NCBI GenBank assembly: GCA_037893245.1
Contig: JBAIAA010000412.1
Location: 1,364,001-1,428,000, forward strand
DNA: 64,000 nucleotides
Source: Crossaster papposus
Lineage: Eukaryota > Echinodermata > Asteroidea > Velatida > Solasteridae
Direction of reading: 5' to 3'
How positions within the stretch are numbered: position 1 is the first letter of the stretch; each line of letters begins with the position of its first letter. The position numbers and the translations under genes are program-made. The notes below the pieces were generated by a model. That model was given only the letters and a program-made list of their open reading frames with translations. It was not told where the DNA came from and searched no databases. Shown one piece after another: positions 36,057 to 48,000 of the stretch.

Positions 36057-39000
36057 GTGAGTAACTCGCCCGTGACTCCTTGTGCGAGTAAACTATTTAA
36101 AATGACTCGTTATTGCTTGTTATTCTTCCTATTTTTTTTTAATTGGCAAATCTGTTCTGTTCTTTTCGCCAAATAATTTCTTCCTGACATACTATGATTG
36201 TGTGCCAAATTCCGTGCATTTATCAATTTATTGAACAATTTTTCACCAATCTGCCGGACTATTCAAGAGTTTACATATAAGTCTCTGTCGAGGTGAGAAA
36301 CATTGCTGGCCGAATTCTCTTGAAGAGATACTGAGTAAGTTGCATAATCTGAACTCTCTGCAGGCAATGAACGGGTTTCTCCTGGTGGTGCAGCAAGACG
36401 GACAGGTCATGTTTGCCTCTCCATCCATCCAAGAATACCTGGGCTTTCAGGATGTAAGTATTAAGTGGCTAGAGCCTAGACCCTATGGTAAGGGAGGGGA
36501 ATTAGGTTTAGAGTATCGATAGAGGAAGAATCTAGATCTGAACCAAGAGGTACCAAGTAAAAAAAACATAAATCTCTTGAGGTAAATCGTGAGTTTTTGA
36601 CAGTTTAGTTTCGCTATCACTCCTTTGTGAGAAACTCCAGGGGCCAATTTCATAGAGCTACTAAGCCCAAAATTAGCTCGAGCACAACAACAATATTGCT
36701 TAGTAAATCTGGTTACATGTACAAGCAGAAATTCTACGTTATTGTTAAGCTAAGCTAAAAACAGCTAAATATCAATCACAAACAATATACATCACGTGGA
36801 GTTGTGGCTGGTAAGCTGGTTTTACTATTAAGACATTTGGTGAGTGTGTGCTTTTGGCATGTTTGCGCTTAAGCTGATATTTTGCTCAACCCATCAAATT
36901 CCAACTGCATATTTTGTTGGAATTTGTTGGAATCACAGTCCACAGTTTGAGTAGAGTCTACCATAATAGTGTTGGACTTTGCCAGGATGAGGAAGGTAAT
37001 AATTTATTAACCAAATTTAACACCGAGAAGGTTTATTATACCATAGGTTTGAAAAGAAATATAACAAAACAAAACAAAACAAAACAAAAAAAGGAAATAA
37101 AAAAACTTTATTCCAGTGTAATTCATTGAAAGATTAAATAAATTAAATCCAAAATTTTTACAAATTCAAACAGACAATTTAGTCGGGTGTAAAAAGGGGT
37201 TGGAATTTGTTTTAACATTTTAAATAAAATGTGGAATATAAAATAAAACAATGAATGTAAAAATTACAAAGAAAAGTACAGAAAACAACATTTGTGAAGT
37301 ACAGTTTTGTCCATAGAAGTTTAATGTTCCAAAGTTGCTTTGAAATTCCCCGATTCAATTTTCAAGTGTTGCCAAATGTACGCATCCCGGCACAATAACA
37401 CTTGCAACTAATGCGGCATTGCCAATATTTCGATAGCGGACTCCTAAATGTGAAACAAAATATATACGATTGAAATTACGTCAACAGTCATCAGAGAGGT
37501 GTAAACAAGCCCCTTCAATTCACCGATAGGCGAGATATTTGCACTTTTGCGATACCCCAACCGACCACCACTTCAGACACACACACTCCCCTCCCAATTA
37601 CCGTCCAGCCCCCCCCCCCCTTCCCCCTCCTCCCCCCTCTTTTGCACTACCAATCCACCAGAAATAGTACAGTGGTACGCCGTGCCAGATTTCGGATGTC
37701 CGAAGTCCTTTAGAGAACACGACGGGGAAGGCATAGAGAAACCTCTGTAGAAGCTAATGACGCAGGCTTAATTTGCTTAAATCGCCAGCAGATACCTGCG
37801 AACCACTTCACCACCAGGGCCAGAAAGTATGCACTGATTGTGAATAATTCACCGTAAGGACGGTTAGACGCGGGCTGTTTTGGAGGAATAAATTGAGAGA
37901 ATGTTTTATAAAGATGAATTTTGCGTTCAAGGGAGGTGTGAATTCAATATTTCATTTGGGCCCTTCACTGACGTACATGTATGTTCGCACTGTCTGCTCA
38001 GTGTTGTCCCGAGGGATTAACTGACTCCGGTGGGACTGGAACCCACAACCTTCTGCTTAGTAGTGCCGGTGTCTTGCCAATTGGTTGCGGTATACGTTGC
38101 TAATCAGATTCGAACCAGCCCGGGGTTTGACATCTGCAGTGGTAAAAAATGAGGTCGTGGGTTCGAGTCCCACCGAGTCAGTGATATGTCCTCTTTTTTT
38201 TCCGAAAGATTCTCTCTAGACAACACAGAATATATATATAAGGGCAAGAATGTAATATTGAAATTAAGAGAAGATGTAAAGAATCACAACCCATAGTGTT
38301 TGCCTGAATGCAGGAGGAAAAAAGTGCCTCTCCGGTCGTAATCCTGGCCATTATTGTCAGGCGGGTTTTCATATTGTATTTTTTTCTGAGCCGTTATTAA
38401 AACCCGACGGTGTATAACCAGCATTTAACGGAGAGTAATTAAACTTGAATACATTGGGGTTTATATCACGATACTTCCCCCCCCCCCCCCCCCCCCCCAA
38501 CCCACCAACCTCTTTTCCCTCCTCGCTCATTATTCAATCTTGACAGAGAGATCCACGCTAAATTGATCAGGCCTGTTTATCTTGTTAAAGAGTGCGTCGG
38601 GCTGGCGTATATGATCAATGGGTGGAACACTCAAAAAGTGCAAGGCGAGTTCACTCCAAAAACAAACAGCGTAAAACACAAAACACTGGCGAATTTGTCT
38701 CCGTTCCGAAGCATTTAATTGAAGGAAGTATACACCATTTGCAAACATCCAAAAAACTAAACTACTGATTTATTGTGAAATACCTTACTTGACTGTTAAA
38801 AGTGAACAATAGTATCAAGCATCTTGTAAAATCACTAAAACCTAGTGTGCTGTCGTTTTCATGAAAAGTGGAATTTTGTATCAATTTTCAACGATCGCCA
38901 GCCGGCAATTGTTGGAAAATATCTATAATTTCCAAACTCTGCAACAAAAAAATCTCCTCTAAAACTTAACCCAAGGCATTATGTGATATGTAGTATCAGC

Positions 39001-42000
39001 CCATGGCTTTTCTGTCAAGGTATATAAACAAAGAAATGAGTGTGGTAAACAAATAATTGTTGAATATTCGAACCGGCAAAATGCCCTATAATACGTAGTG
39101 GTATTAAACCCATTATGTAATTTATTGTGCGTGTCACTTGTATTTTTAAATGTACCCTGATTTTTACAATTCTTTGCTATTCAGTGCATGAAGTTTGTGA
39201 CCCCAAATGCTGCCTCAAAGCTACATAATGTAAAATGTACCAAAAAACTGGTAGAATTCTGAGAAAAAAATCAAAACAGAACTAAAGTAGAAAAAAAATT
39301 GTTGAATTTTTCTGCAAGCATTTATGGCCGAGAAGGACCTGCGGATGAAAATTAAGATCTGGAAAATGCTTACGCCAGCGTAAACTATGTTGAAGATCTA
39401 ATATGGCACTCACAATAACAACATCGAACTTGTGTTCATCTTGTATCCTCGAAGCCACCCAATATGATAACAAGATCCCAGCTTGGTGACTTCTTTGTGA
39501 AAAATAATAACTTATTTGGCCGATGTCGGTTTAGTACCTGTAAGAGTGCATTAGCACTTTCGTAAAAATGTCGCAACAGGTGCAAGAATACAACACAACC
39601 CCCTCTCTCTTTTCAATTCTTGACTTACCCACAACCTCTAGCCCTTGCAGCCTCTACCCCAAGAGATGTTCGTGACTACAGTCTTTGGGGACCAGTGTAA
39701 GAGTATTTTTTTATTTCATTAAGGTGACAACCTTATGGAATAATTTATGACCAGTGAAATTAGACATTATAGGGCAAAGTGAGTATCGAAACTGACACCG
39801 TACTCCAACTCTGTCTGCACGCTACCCAAACAAATCTGGCAAAGTATGTTCTAAAGGAAAAAAAGGCGTTTCTTTGAAAATGTTGAGGATGAAATTTACA
39901 TTTTTAATGCTACAATTTTAATTAGTTTGCGCCGGGATTATTTTAACATCCCCGAGCCGAGACGAGGGATTATTTTTAACGAAACTCGATCTGAGGCGGG
40001 TTCAGGCCGATAATACCGGGAAGCACACCCATGCATTTTTGGCCTTGCTCGCTGCTGACAGACATTTCCGGCCTTGCTCGAGACGTGCGTCATCCGTCTT
40101 GAATCTGGGGTAAACTTTGCGTGTATATATACGTCCTCCGGTGCGAACTGGTTAAGTAATACAATATATTTCGCATGCTATTATAAATTATTTTTTAAAA
40201 AGGCAGTAATACACAACAGCAGTTGACCCAAACCATCTCACTCTTGCAAAATCCAACATCACGCGGTAAAGTCACAAACCCAAACTGTCACATTTTGGTA
40301 TGCCTACATATAAGCCTAACCCATGTGAAGCATAATTAGTTTACTAGTTCATTACCCACTCCAACAGATTCCAACAAAACATGCAATCAATTTGCTGGAT
40401 GATTAGAATCATTATTTACTTTCAAATAATTAAGATATTTTTTAATAATTTAGTTGTAAACAATTTTGATATCTCCAAATGGTATCCTACCTTTAAACGA
40501 TATTTACAATAAAGTACAACCCCCCAAATCCACCCATTCCTGATAATTCAAGCACTTATCAATCGTTAAATGTTAAAAAACTAAATCTGTCAACTGGAAA
40601 AATGGAAGTTAAGTTTAGTTTGTATTGAATGAAAACAAAAATGGGAATTATTATTAATATCTAACTGGGGGATAAACACTTGAGAGAAAAATTATGGATG
40701 GGGGAAAGGTCGTCGCACTTGCAGTTCATTGCACTTCACGCTCACTCCGATTTGAAGTATTTACACAAAGTTGAAACGCTGTGGTTGGTTCCCTGCGCCA
40801 GCTGCAATGTAGACATAACAGTTTACCGGCTTAAAGGGACAAAATTGTTGGGGTTTCTGGTTCGGAAAAACAAAATAACGTTTATTAAAAATGGTTATTT
40901 TTATTCGAATATTTGTAGTGCTCATGTCAGGCATGTGTTTGGGGTTTTGATTTTCCTAATTCTTTTCACTTTCTGTGTACAAAAGTAGACAAAATATCAT
41001 ATTTTCTTTGTTTTTATGGCCTAGTTTTGACTTTTCCTCTTTTTTCAAATAGTAGACTTTACGTACATGCCAGTTATGTACATGTAGCTAATGAGCAGCA
41101 TTACAATATCTCTCAATTAAAGTATCTAAATGCAGACTTAAGTAGGTTTCCCTCATCAGAAATACTGTTAGAAGTTTTTGAAGAGTTCTGATTCTGTATT
41201 AGGGCTGTTTGTTTTCAAATAATTTGGTACTCAATTAATCAAAAATACACTTAACCTAATGTTTGAACTGGCCGATCCAGTTTTACACACACACCGTCTG
41301 CAATTGTCTTTTTCGCCAGTCCAAAATTTAATGAAAACCGCAGGTTAAAATGTGCACATCAAGGAAATTGACCACCAAACTAAAAGAATTGGTCCCCAAA
41401 AACAGGCGTCAACTAAAAAAGTTAGTAAACCAAAAATTAGCATCTAACAATAAAACTGCAACTTTGTCATTAAAATGACACCACAGTCATGTTGCACATG
41501 ACTATTTCATTTTTTTCAAATATTTAAACCAACCAAAAGCTATTTGAATATTCAGTTGATGATGGATATTAAAATATTCAGTATAATCAGGACAGTCCTA
41601 TTTGGTTTTTGATTTGTAGCTGCACACTTTTTTGTAATTTGTTTATACTGAGCATGCCTGTTCAATTCAGAATTATCTGTTTCCAAATGTGGTCATGGGC
41701 ATTCTAACTGATAAACTATCGGTGGATGCGTTGGAGTGATGTGACTTTGTAGTGTGAAGCTTTGAATTCCTGATCTGTGGGTAATTCTGCAGATTGGGGG
41801 TTCGAACCTGGCCTAGGATTATGGTGCGCGCAGTCCGTGCACCCTTGGGCAATGCACTTTGTCACTCATCGCTTCTCCCCAGCCAGGAGTAAATGGGTAC
41901 CTGTTGGGGCAGAGATGGTTATTGTGGTTGATTTTAGCTGCTTTGCGCTGAAATGGCAGCATCCTGCTGTATACTCCCCAGGGAGCAGAGATGGTATTTG

Positions 42001-45000
42001 GAATGTTTTGTGGGCCCAATGAGCAGGGGTAATAATATTGTAGCGCCACGAGTGCCAGACTTGGGGGATATATATGTGCTCTTATAATATCCATTATTAT
42101 TGTTGAAAGTGGTTAAATCGAATTTGTTACAGGCCGACGTCATGCACCAGTGTGTCTACGATCTCATCCACAAGGACGACCGCAACAGCTTTCAGCAGCA
42201 GCTAAAGTACGAAAACTACGACTACGCCGACGAATTGGACACCCCAGGTGATTAATGATTGATTAATTGATTAATAATAGGAGGGGGCGGGTGTCGGAAA
42301 GAGATCTCGCATTAATTGTAATTGGACTAACAGTGCTTATACATACTTTACACTGTATGTGATGAAATATTGATTGTTATAACTTCGGAATATGTGAAAT
42401 TCCTTTGTTTAAGCAGTGGGTTAACATTTTAAAGTGGTTGTGTTTATAGTTAGGGAACCCTGTGTTGCAGTCGCAATGTTATTATGTCGCCTAAACAAAG
42501 TTTTAAAACACACTTCTAATAATAATAATAATAATAATTTGGAAGGCTAATCATTCTTACTCGAAGCCGAAGTGCTAAATTGTAAAGGCGCCTCTGGCAG
42601 CCGGCCACATCGACTCATTGTATGACTTTGGAGCACAGTCAGAGAAAGAAAGTGTTTGATTTTTCCCAAAATGCATCAAAAAAATATACAGGATAGGGGA
42701 GAGAGGGGGGGTGGGGGGGTCAGGGGGGGTGGAGGTGACACTCGCTATATCCATAAATCACTTGTTTGTAAAAGTACCAGTACATGTAGTTCTTGTAAAA
42801 ATATGTTAAAGGTAGGATACACCATTGGTAATTTCTTGAATTATCAAAAATGGATGGAATTGGGGGTTGTATTTTATAGAAAATACCCATTAACTGACCT
42901 GTCCGAAGTTTTACAATCATGGAGTCCGAGAAAAAACGGCGTCGAGCAGTTGTTTTAGACTTTGTTCTTGGGTTTTTTCGCGATCGCCGTCTGGTGATCA
43001 AGAATTTGTTTTTATAAAATTTAATTTTTCGAAAACAAATACAGGATATCTAGTGCAATCATTTTGCTGGATGCCTTGAATCATTATTTACTTTCAAATA
43101 AGTAAGGCCAAGTTCAATCAAGGAACTATAATTAACTAGTGGTTAGTTCGTGATGTCATTAGGGCATGCGCACTAAAGTTGAAGTGCAAACGACTCTTGT
43201 CGAACTATTGACCATTAACTGCCAAACTGGTCCTCTCTGTACTGTTCTATTAAAGTGGCTATTGGTTACCATCGATGCGACCAACCGCGGTAGGCTGGTC
43301 GTGAATAGTCTACTAGACTAGTCCAACCATCGTCGACTAGCCTGAGTTCGATCAGAGTTTAGTCAAACTATAGTTAAGTTAACTATAGTCCTTGATCGAA
43401 CTTGGCCTAAGATACCGGTAGTTGTAAATTAAATTTGGTATTCAAAATGTTCTATATCTGCAAATGGTGTATTCTACCTTTAAAGCGGAAAAGGGATAAA
43501 CAAAATCTGTCCTTCGAAAATCCTAAAGCAAAAGGGTTCAGGGAGACAACAGGTCAAGGCTGTATGATTTCCAGCTGGAAAAGACACACACTCACAACGA
43601 GGTCAGATGTCATCTCCATCAGTCTGGAGACGCGTGACGTTGTGGTGCATTGTGGGAAGGAAAAAAAGCTCATCCTGTTGTGTAGCGCTGCACGAGGGCG
43701 CTGTGCGACATAGAAATGATTGCCATTTATGTTAATACAGTCATTTGTGACTCACTCCAGGAAAAGGTGATGAAAGTCGCAAACAATAAAAATAGAGTTA
43801 TGTACATGGTTGGAACAACTGAAAAATCAGACTACGAAACACAACAAAACTAAGACAATACAGTGGAACCATGCACTCTTAAAACGTTATTTTGTTTTCA
43901 CTTTCTTTATCGAAATCCAGCATTTTGTTAATTAAATCTGAAACTTTGAATATTAACTATGTCTTTTAATACAAAAATTGAAAATCAAATTTTGACAACA
44001 AATTTCACTCTCTCAACTTTTGTCAACATAAATGCAAAGAGTGACTTATATCACCTTTCCTTGGAGCGGGTCACATTTTATTGGCTAGTAATGTGTCTGT
44101 TATAAAGTATACAGTATATAAACCTAAGGCCTGACTTTGATTTGGTACTTACTGACAAGTTAACAAAAAAAGACTATGAACAAAAGTGTAACATACAATT
44201 GGTACTGTTCTGTCAAATCCATCACAAGTCCTCCAGTGCCAATTCAAATCACAGGCTATTTATATGAGCTTTGACAAAAAGATTTCCTTTGTCATTGTTC
44301 ATTCAGTTACTTGTAACTGGCTCTTATGAAAAGATTTGTGAAAGGACTTGCAGAGACTTGAACACATTTCTGGATCATGGTAGCCATGTTCTGAATCAAG
44401 TCCCGGGGCCAATTTCATGAAGCTGCTACATGTAAGCACACAAAAACGGCCAAAACAGTGGTATAAACCAATTAATTTTTGAGGTGATGTACCGGTATGT
44501 TGTTTGTGACTGACAATCAGCTGGTTTTTGTTTCAGCATGAAAAGCACATGGAGTTTTGGCTAATAACCTGTTTTTTGTGCTAAGCGAATTTATGATGAG
44601 CAGATTTTCGTGCTTAGCAGCTCGATGAAATTGAGTCCAGGACACTACATGTATCCCGTGGAAATATCTAAACTTATTTCTTGCATGCATTTTTCTCCCC
44701 TACTTTCCCTCAACCTCTTCACCACACCCTCATCACCGCACTCTTTCCTCCCACACCCTTCTTGTCCCCCACCCTTCTCGCTGCAGATTCTAAGGTCTCA
44801 TTGGAGCGGAACTTCACAGCTCGGCTTCGCTGCCTACTAGATGAATCATCAGGATTTCTGGTAAGCTCAGAGCCTCAAGAGATAATATGACACCAGAGGT
44901 AGCGGATCTCCAAAAATCCTCCTGGTTTCCTCTCTGAAAAGCTTTCAAAACCCTTTCTAAGGCGTCGGGCGTCGGACCTATGGGGGCGTCGGACCTATGG

Positions 45001-48000
45001 GGGCGTCGGACCTATGGGGGCGTCGGACCTATGGGGGCGTCGGACCTATGGGGGCGTCGGACCTATGGGGGCGTCGGACCTATGGGGGCGTCGGACCTAT
45101 GGGGGCGTCGGACCTATGGGGGCGTCGGACCTATGGGGGCGTCGGACCTATGGGGGCGTCGGACCTATGGGGGCGTCGGACCTATGGGGGCGTCGGACCT
45201 ATGGGGGCGTCGGGCTTGAGAGCCTTTATTTGGTTGGGAGATGAGATTTGGTCAGACCTATGAGACGTTGTACCTATAAGGCGTCGGACTTACGAGCGGA
45301 CCCCGAACCAATCAGCCCAATCATTACATGCAAGACATACTGTACACCCAGGTCTTTCTGGGCAAACCATTCCAGACTATTTTGAGGATTCTCTTTATTG
45401 GGAAGGATGGCTTTTCCATGCGCAGTTTATTAAAAAATATCGAGCCCTGTCTGAGAAAGCCATTTGGCAAGATGTCGGAAACCTGGTATGATGGGATAGC
45501 CATATGGAAAGAGAGCTTGTTTGTTGCAAGGCTATGCTCGGGTGGCCTGCAGATGTGGAAAGGAAAATATCAAGACAGAGAATGTTTCTTGACATGCCGC
45601 ATCTTCCAAAACATGATGACCTTTACCGTTTCACTGACTGTCAGCTGGTTTTCAGCTACTATTGGCATTTTGAAAGCCACAAAATGTACTGGCATGTATC
45701 GAACATAAATAAAACATTTTTTATTATTCACATCAAATGGCATCATTTAATTTCTCTTAAAATAACTTGCTAACATTTGCCACAAGAAAAGTGTGTTTTT
45801 TTCCCACGTTTTTCTTCCAAATCTTAGATAGATTTTGTTGATGAAAAACATGGGTCTCTTTTTTTTCTCTTTATTATTTAGTTTAGTTCAGTTTTTTATT
45901 CAAAATCAGTCTGTTTTGATGTAGAACAATGCTCACACGGATCAATGTACGTGATTGTGAAATTGTAAAAAAGGGTTTTAGAAGATACTAAGGAATAATG
46001 CCCTATTTCCCAATGTTACAAAATCATTCAAAGTGATCTAGGATCCAGATCAATCTGAAAATTGAATAGAATCATCCTTGACCCATCCTTGACCCACCAA
46101 TTTAGTTAAAATGCCTTTAGCAGTTTGTCCGTAATCCTGCTAACAGACAAACAGACAGACCATGACGGATGGACAGACAGACAGACAGACAGGAGTGAAT
46201 ACATTACCTTCACAATCAGAGATGTAATTTTTTTTGTACAGTTTACAAAACTGCATTTGGCTTTTTTCTTCTTCACAGAATCTTCAGATCACCGGTCGGC
46301 TGAGACCCCTGTACGGCCAGCGCGTGCGGGGAGAGGACGGCATTCCAGTGGACATGGACCCGCCAGAGATGGCGCTCTTCGCCATCGTCTGCCCGCTGCA
46401 GCAGCCTTCCATCATGGAGATCTACGTCCGCAACATGATCTTCCGGACCAAGCACGAGCTCAACTTCAAGCCCATCACGCTGGATAGCAAGTAATAAGAA
46501 ACGGTTCCTGTCAACTTTTCGTTGAAACTGTAATGTGGTCCAAATTACATGTAGATCTGTATGAATTATGTGAGGGGTTCTGGCAAAATGAGACGGAACT
46601 GGGCAGAGGTTCTCGTGTAGTAGAAAAGAGGATAATATTCTCCTTACAATGCTGTTTCTTGTACTTCAATCAGACATTTCATTAACAAGTTACGGCTGTT
46701 TAAAGTTTGCATTTATGAACATGTCGCAAAAGTAAAATATTGAGAAAAAGGCCTTTGAAGTTTCAAGTTTAGTACATGTAAAATGGAACAATGTCAGTTG
46801 TTTCTCCTTAAAACACTTCTATTCCACTACTTTCTTACTATTTCTTTGGAAATATGGTTAGTAGACATAACAAAGAATACAAATATCAATAAATCTGAAA
46901 TTTTGAAAAAAATAACTAACATTCACTATTTGCATATTTCGGTTCTATAGCCTGTGCCCAGTTCCGTCTCATTTTGCCAGAACCCCTCACATGTATGAAA
47001 TGTAAGGCTGAAACATTATATTAAAAAAGTGTGCAGTTTTACAGCTTAGCAACATTTGTATTTAGAATCTGAACTCTGGACACCTTCTATACATGTGCTG
47101 CATTAGTGGGCACCACGCATTTCAGGAAACGGGAACATTATTAGCGATCATCCCATGATTTCATTGCACTGTTTGTTACCGTATTTCTGCAGGGCTGAGG
47201 ATATTCTAGGCTACAACGAAACCCAGTTTAAGGCGGTCGCCGGATATCACTACCTGCACTATGAGGACATCATCTACTGCTCAGAAATGCACAGCTCCCG
47301 TAAGTCACTCGCTAGGAATAGATGCTTAAGCAGCACGAGGCAGGGAACCAGTCAAAGCCATACATGCTTATTCAACTTTGGCTGGTAAACAGCAGATTGT
47401 GTTGAACAAAATGTATTGCTCAGTTAGAAAAAGTTACCTGATGTTGTTTTGCTACTTGATAAATTCATAACTAAAAAAACCAAAACATTAGAAAGTTGAA
47501 AAACTTCTAATATGTTTTTACTTCAGAGTATTTTATTGACAGAAACGATAGCCTTTAATAATGAATCTGTTATTTTATCGACAGAAGAGATAATGAATCT
47601 GTTATGTGCATTTGAAAAAGGTCGGAAGTGAATTGAATCACTGATGTGAAAACAACTGCTAGAAATGTGCGCAGCAAATTCATGCCCTAATGGGCAACAT
47701 TAAAAGTTACCCAAACGATTCAATTGTTGTAGCTTAATAGCTACATGTACTAGTCAGGCAGATTGGTGCGAAATATGATGGAATTGCTCATTTGGTGATA
47801 AAAGCGCTGAATTTGGCACACAGTCAGAGTACATGTATGTCAAGAGAAAGATTTTTGTATACAAGGCCATCGTATATTAGTCCTTAGAAAAAATATAGGT
47901 AGAATAACAAGCAATTTTTTAGATTTTCAACATGTATACCATTACTTGTTACTTGAACAATGTTAACACCTATAGCTGCAAAATTCATTTTTTTTTTTTT

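Larger units (their letters stand above)
36454..42132 (+). other. AHR intron (5.7 kb) splitting PAS-A
   Basis: No gene is seen inside. It holds a copy of the GGGGCCAATTTCAT element from 36,638, a pyrimidine-rich stretch at 37,585-37,645, two inverted tRNA T-arm-like segments (38,025-38,180) and a C22 tract at 38,477-38,498. It also has a diverged TTAA-family end near 38,716, a GC-rich dispersed repeat (39,925-40,165), a rearranged TTAA-family copy (40,381-40,566) and a SINE-like copy (41,765-42,105). The stretch 37,650-38,000 is non-repetitive and fairly GC-rich but has no coding signature. Confidence 0.8.
42248..44786 (+). other. AHR intron (2.5 kb)
   Basis: Contains a TTAA-flanked element with another element nested in it (42,806-43,483), a decayed hAT-like element (44,214-44,365) and a GGGGCCAATTTCAT element (44,402-44,640). 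The remaining 43,484-44,210 shows no gene or repeat that I can name. Confidence 0.8.
44861..46278 (+). other. AHR intron (1.4 kb)
   Basis: Contains a 17-bp minisatellite, an interrupted coding-like segment and a short (ACAG)n microsatellite at 46,146-46,191. The stretch 45,780-46,140 is AT-rich with nothing recognised. Confidence 0.8.

Noticed and set aside
38157..38176. Possible tRNA gene at a perfect T-arm
   Set aside because: No A-box or cloverleaf upstream; kept only as a repeat remnant.
44980..45263. Frames repeating MGASDLWGRRTYGGVGP
   Set aside because: The 17-bp minisatellite reads in all three frames; the peptide period equals the DNA period.
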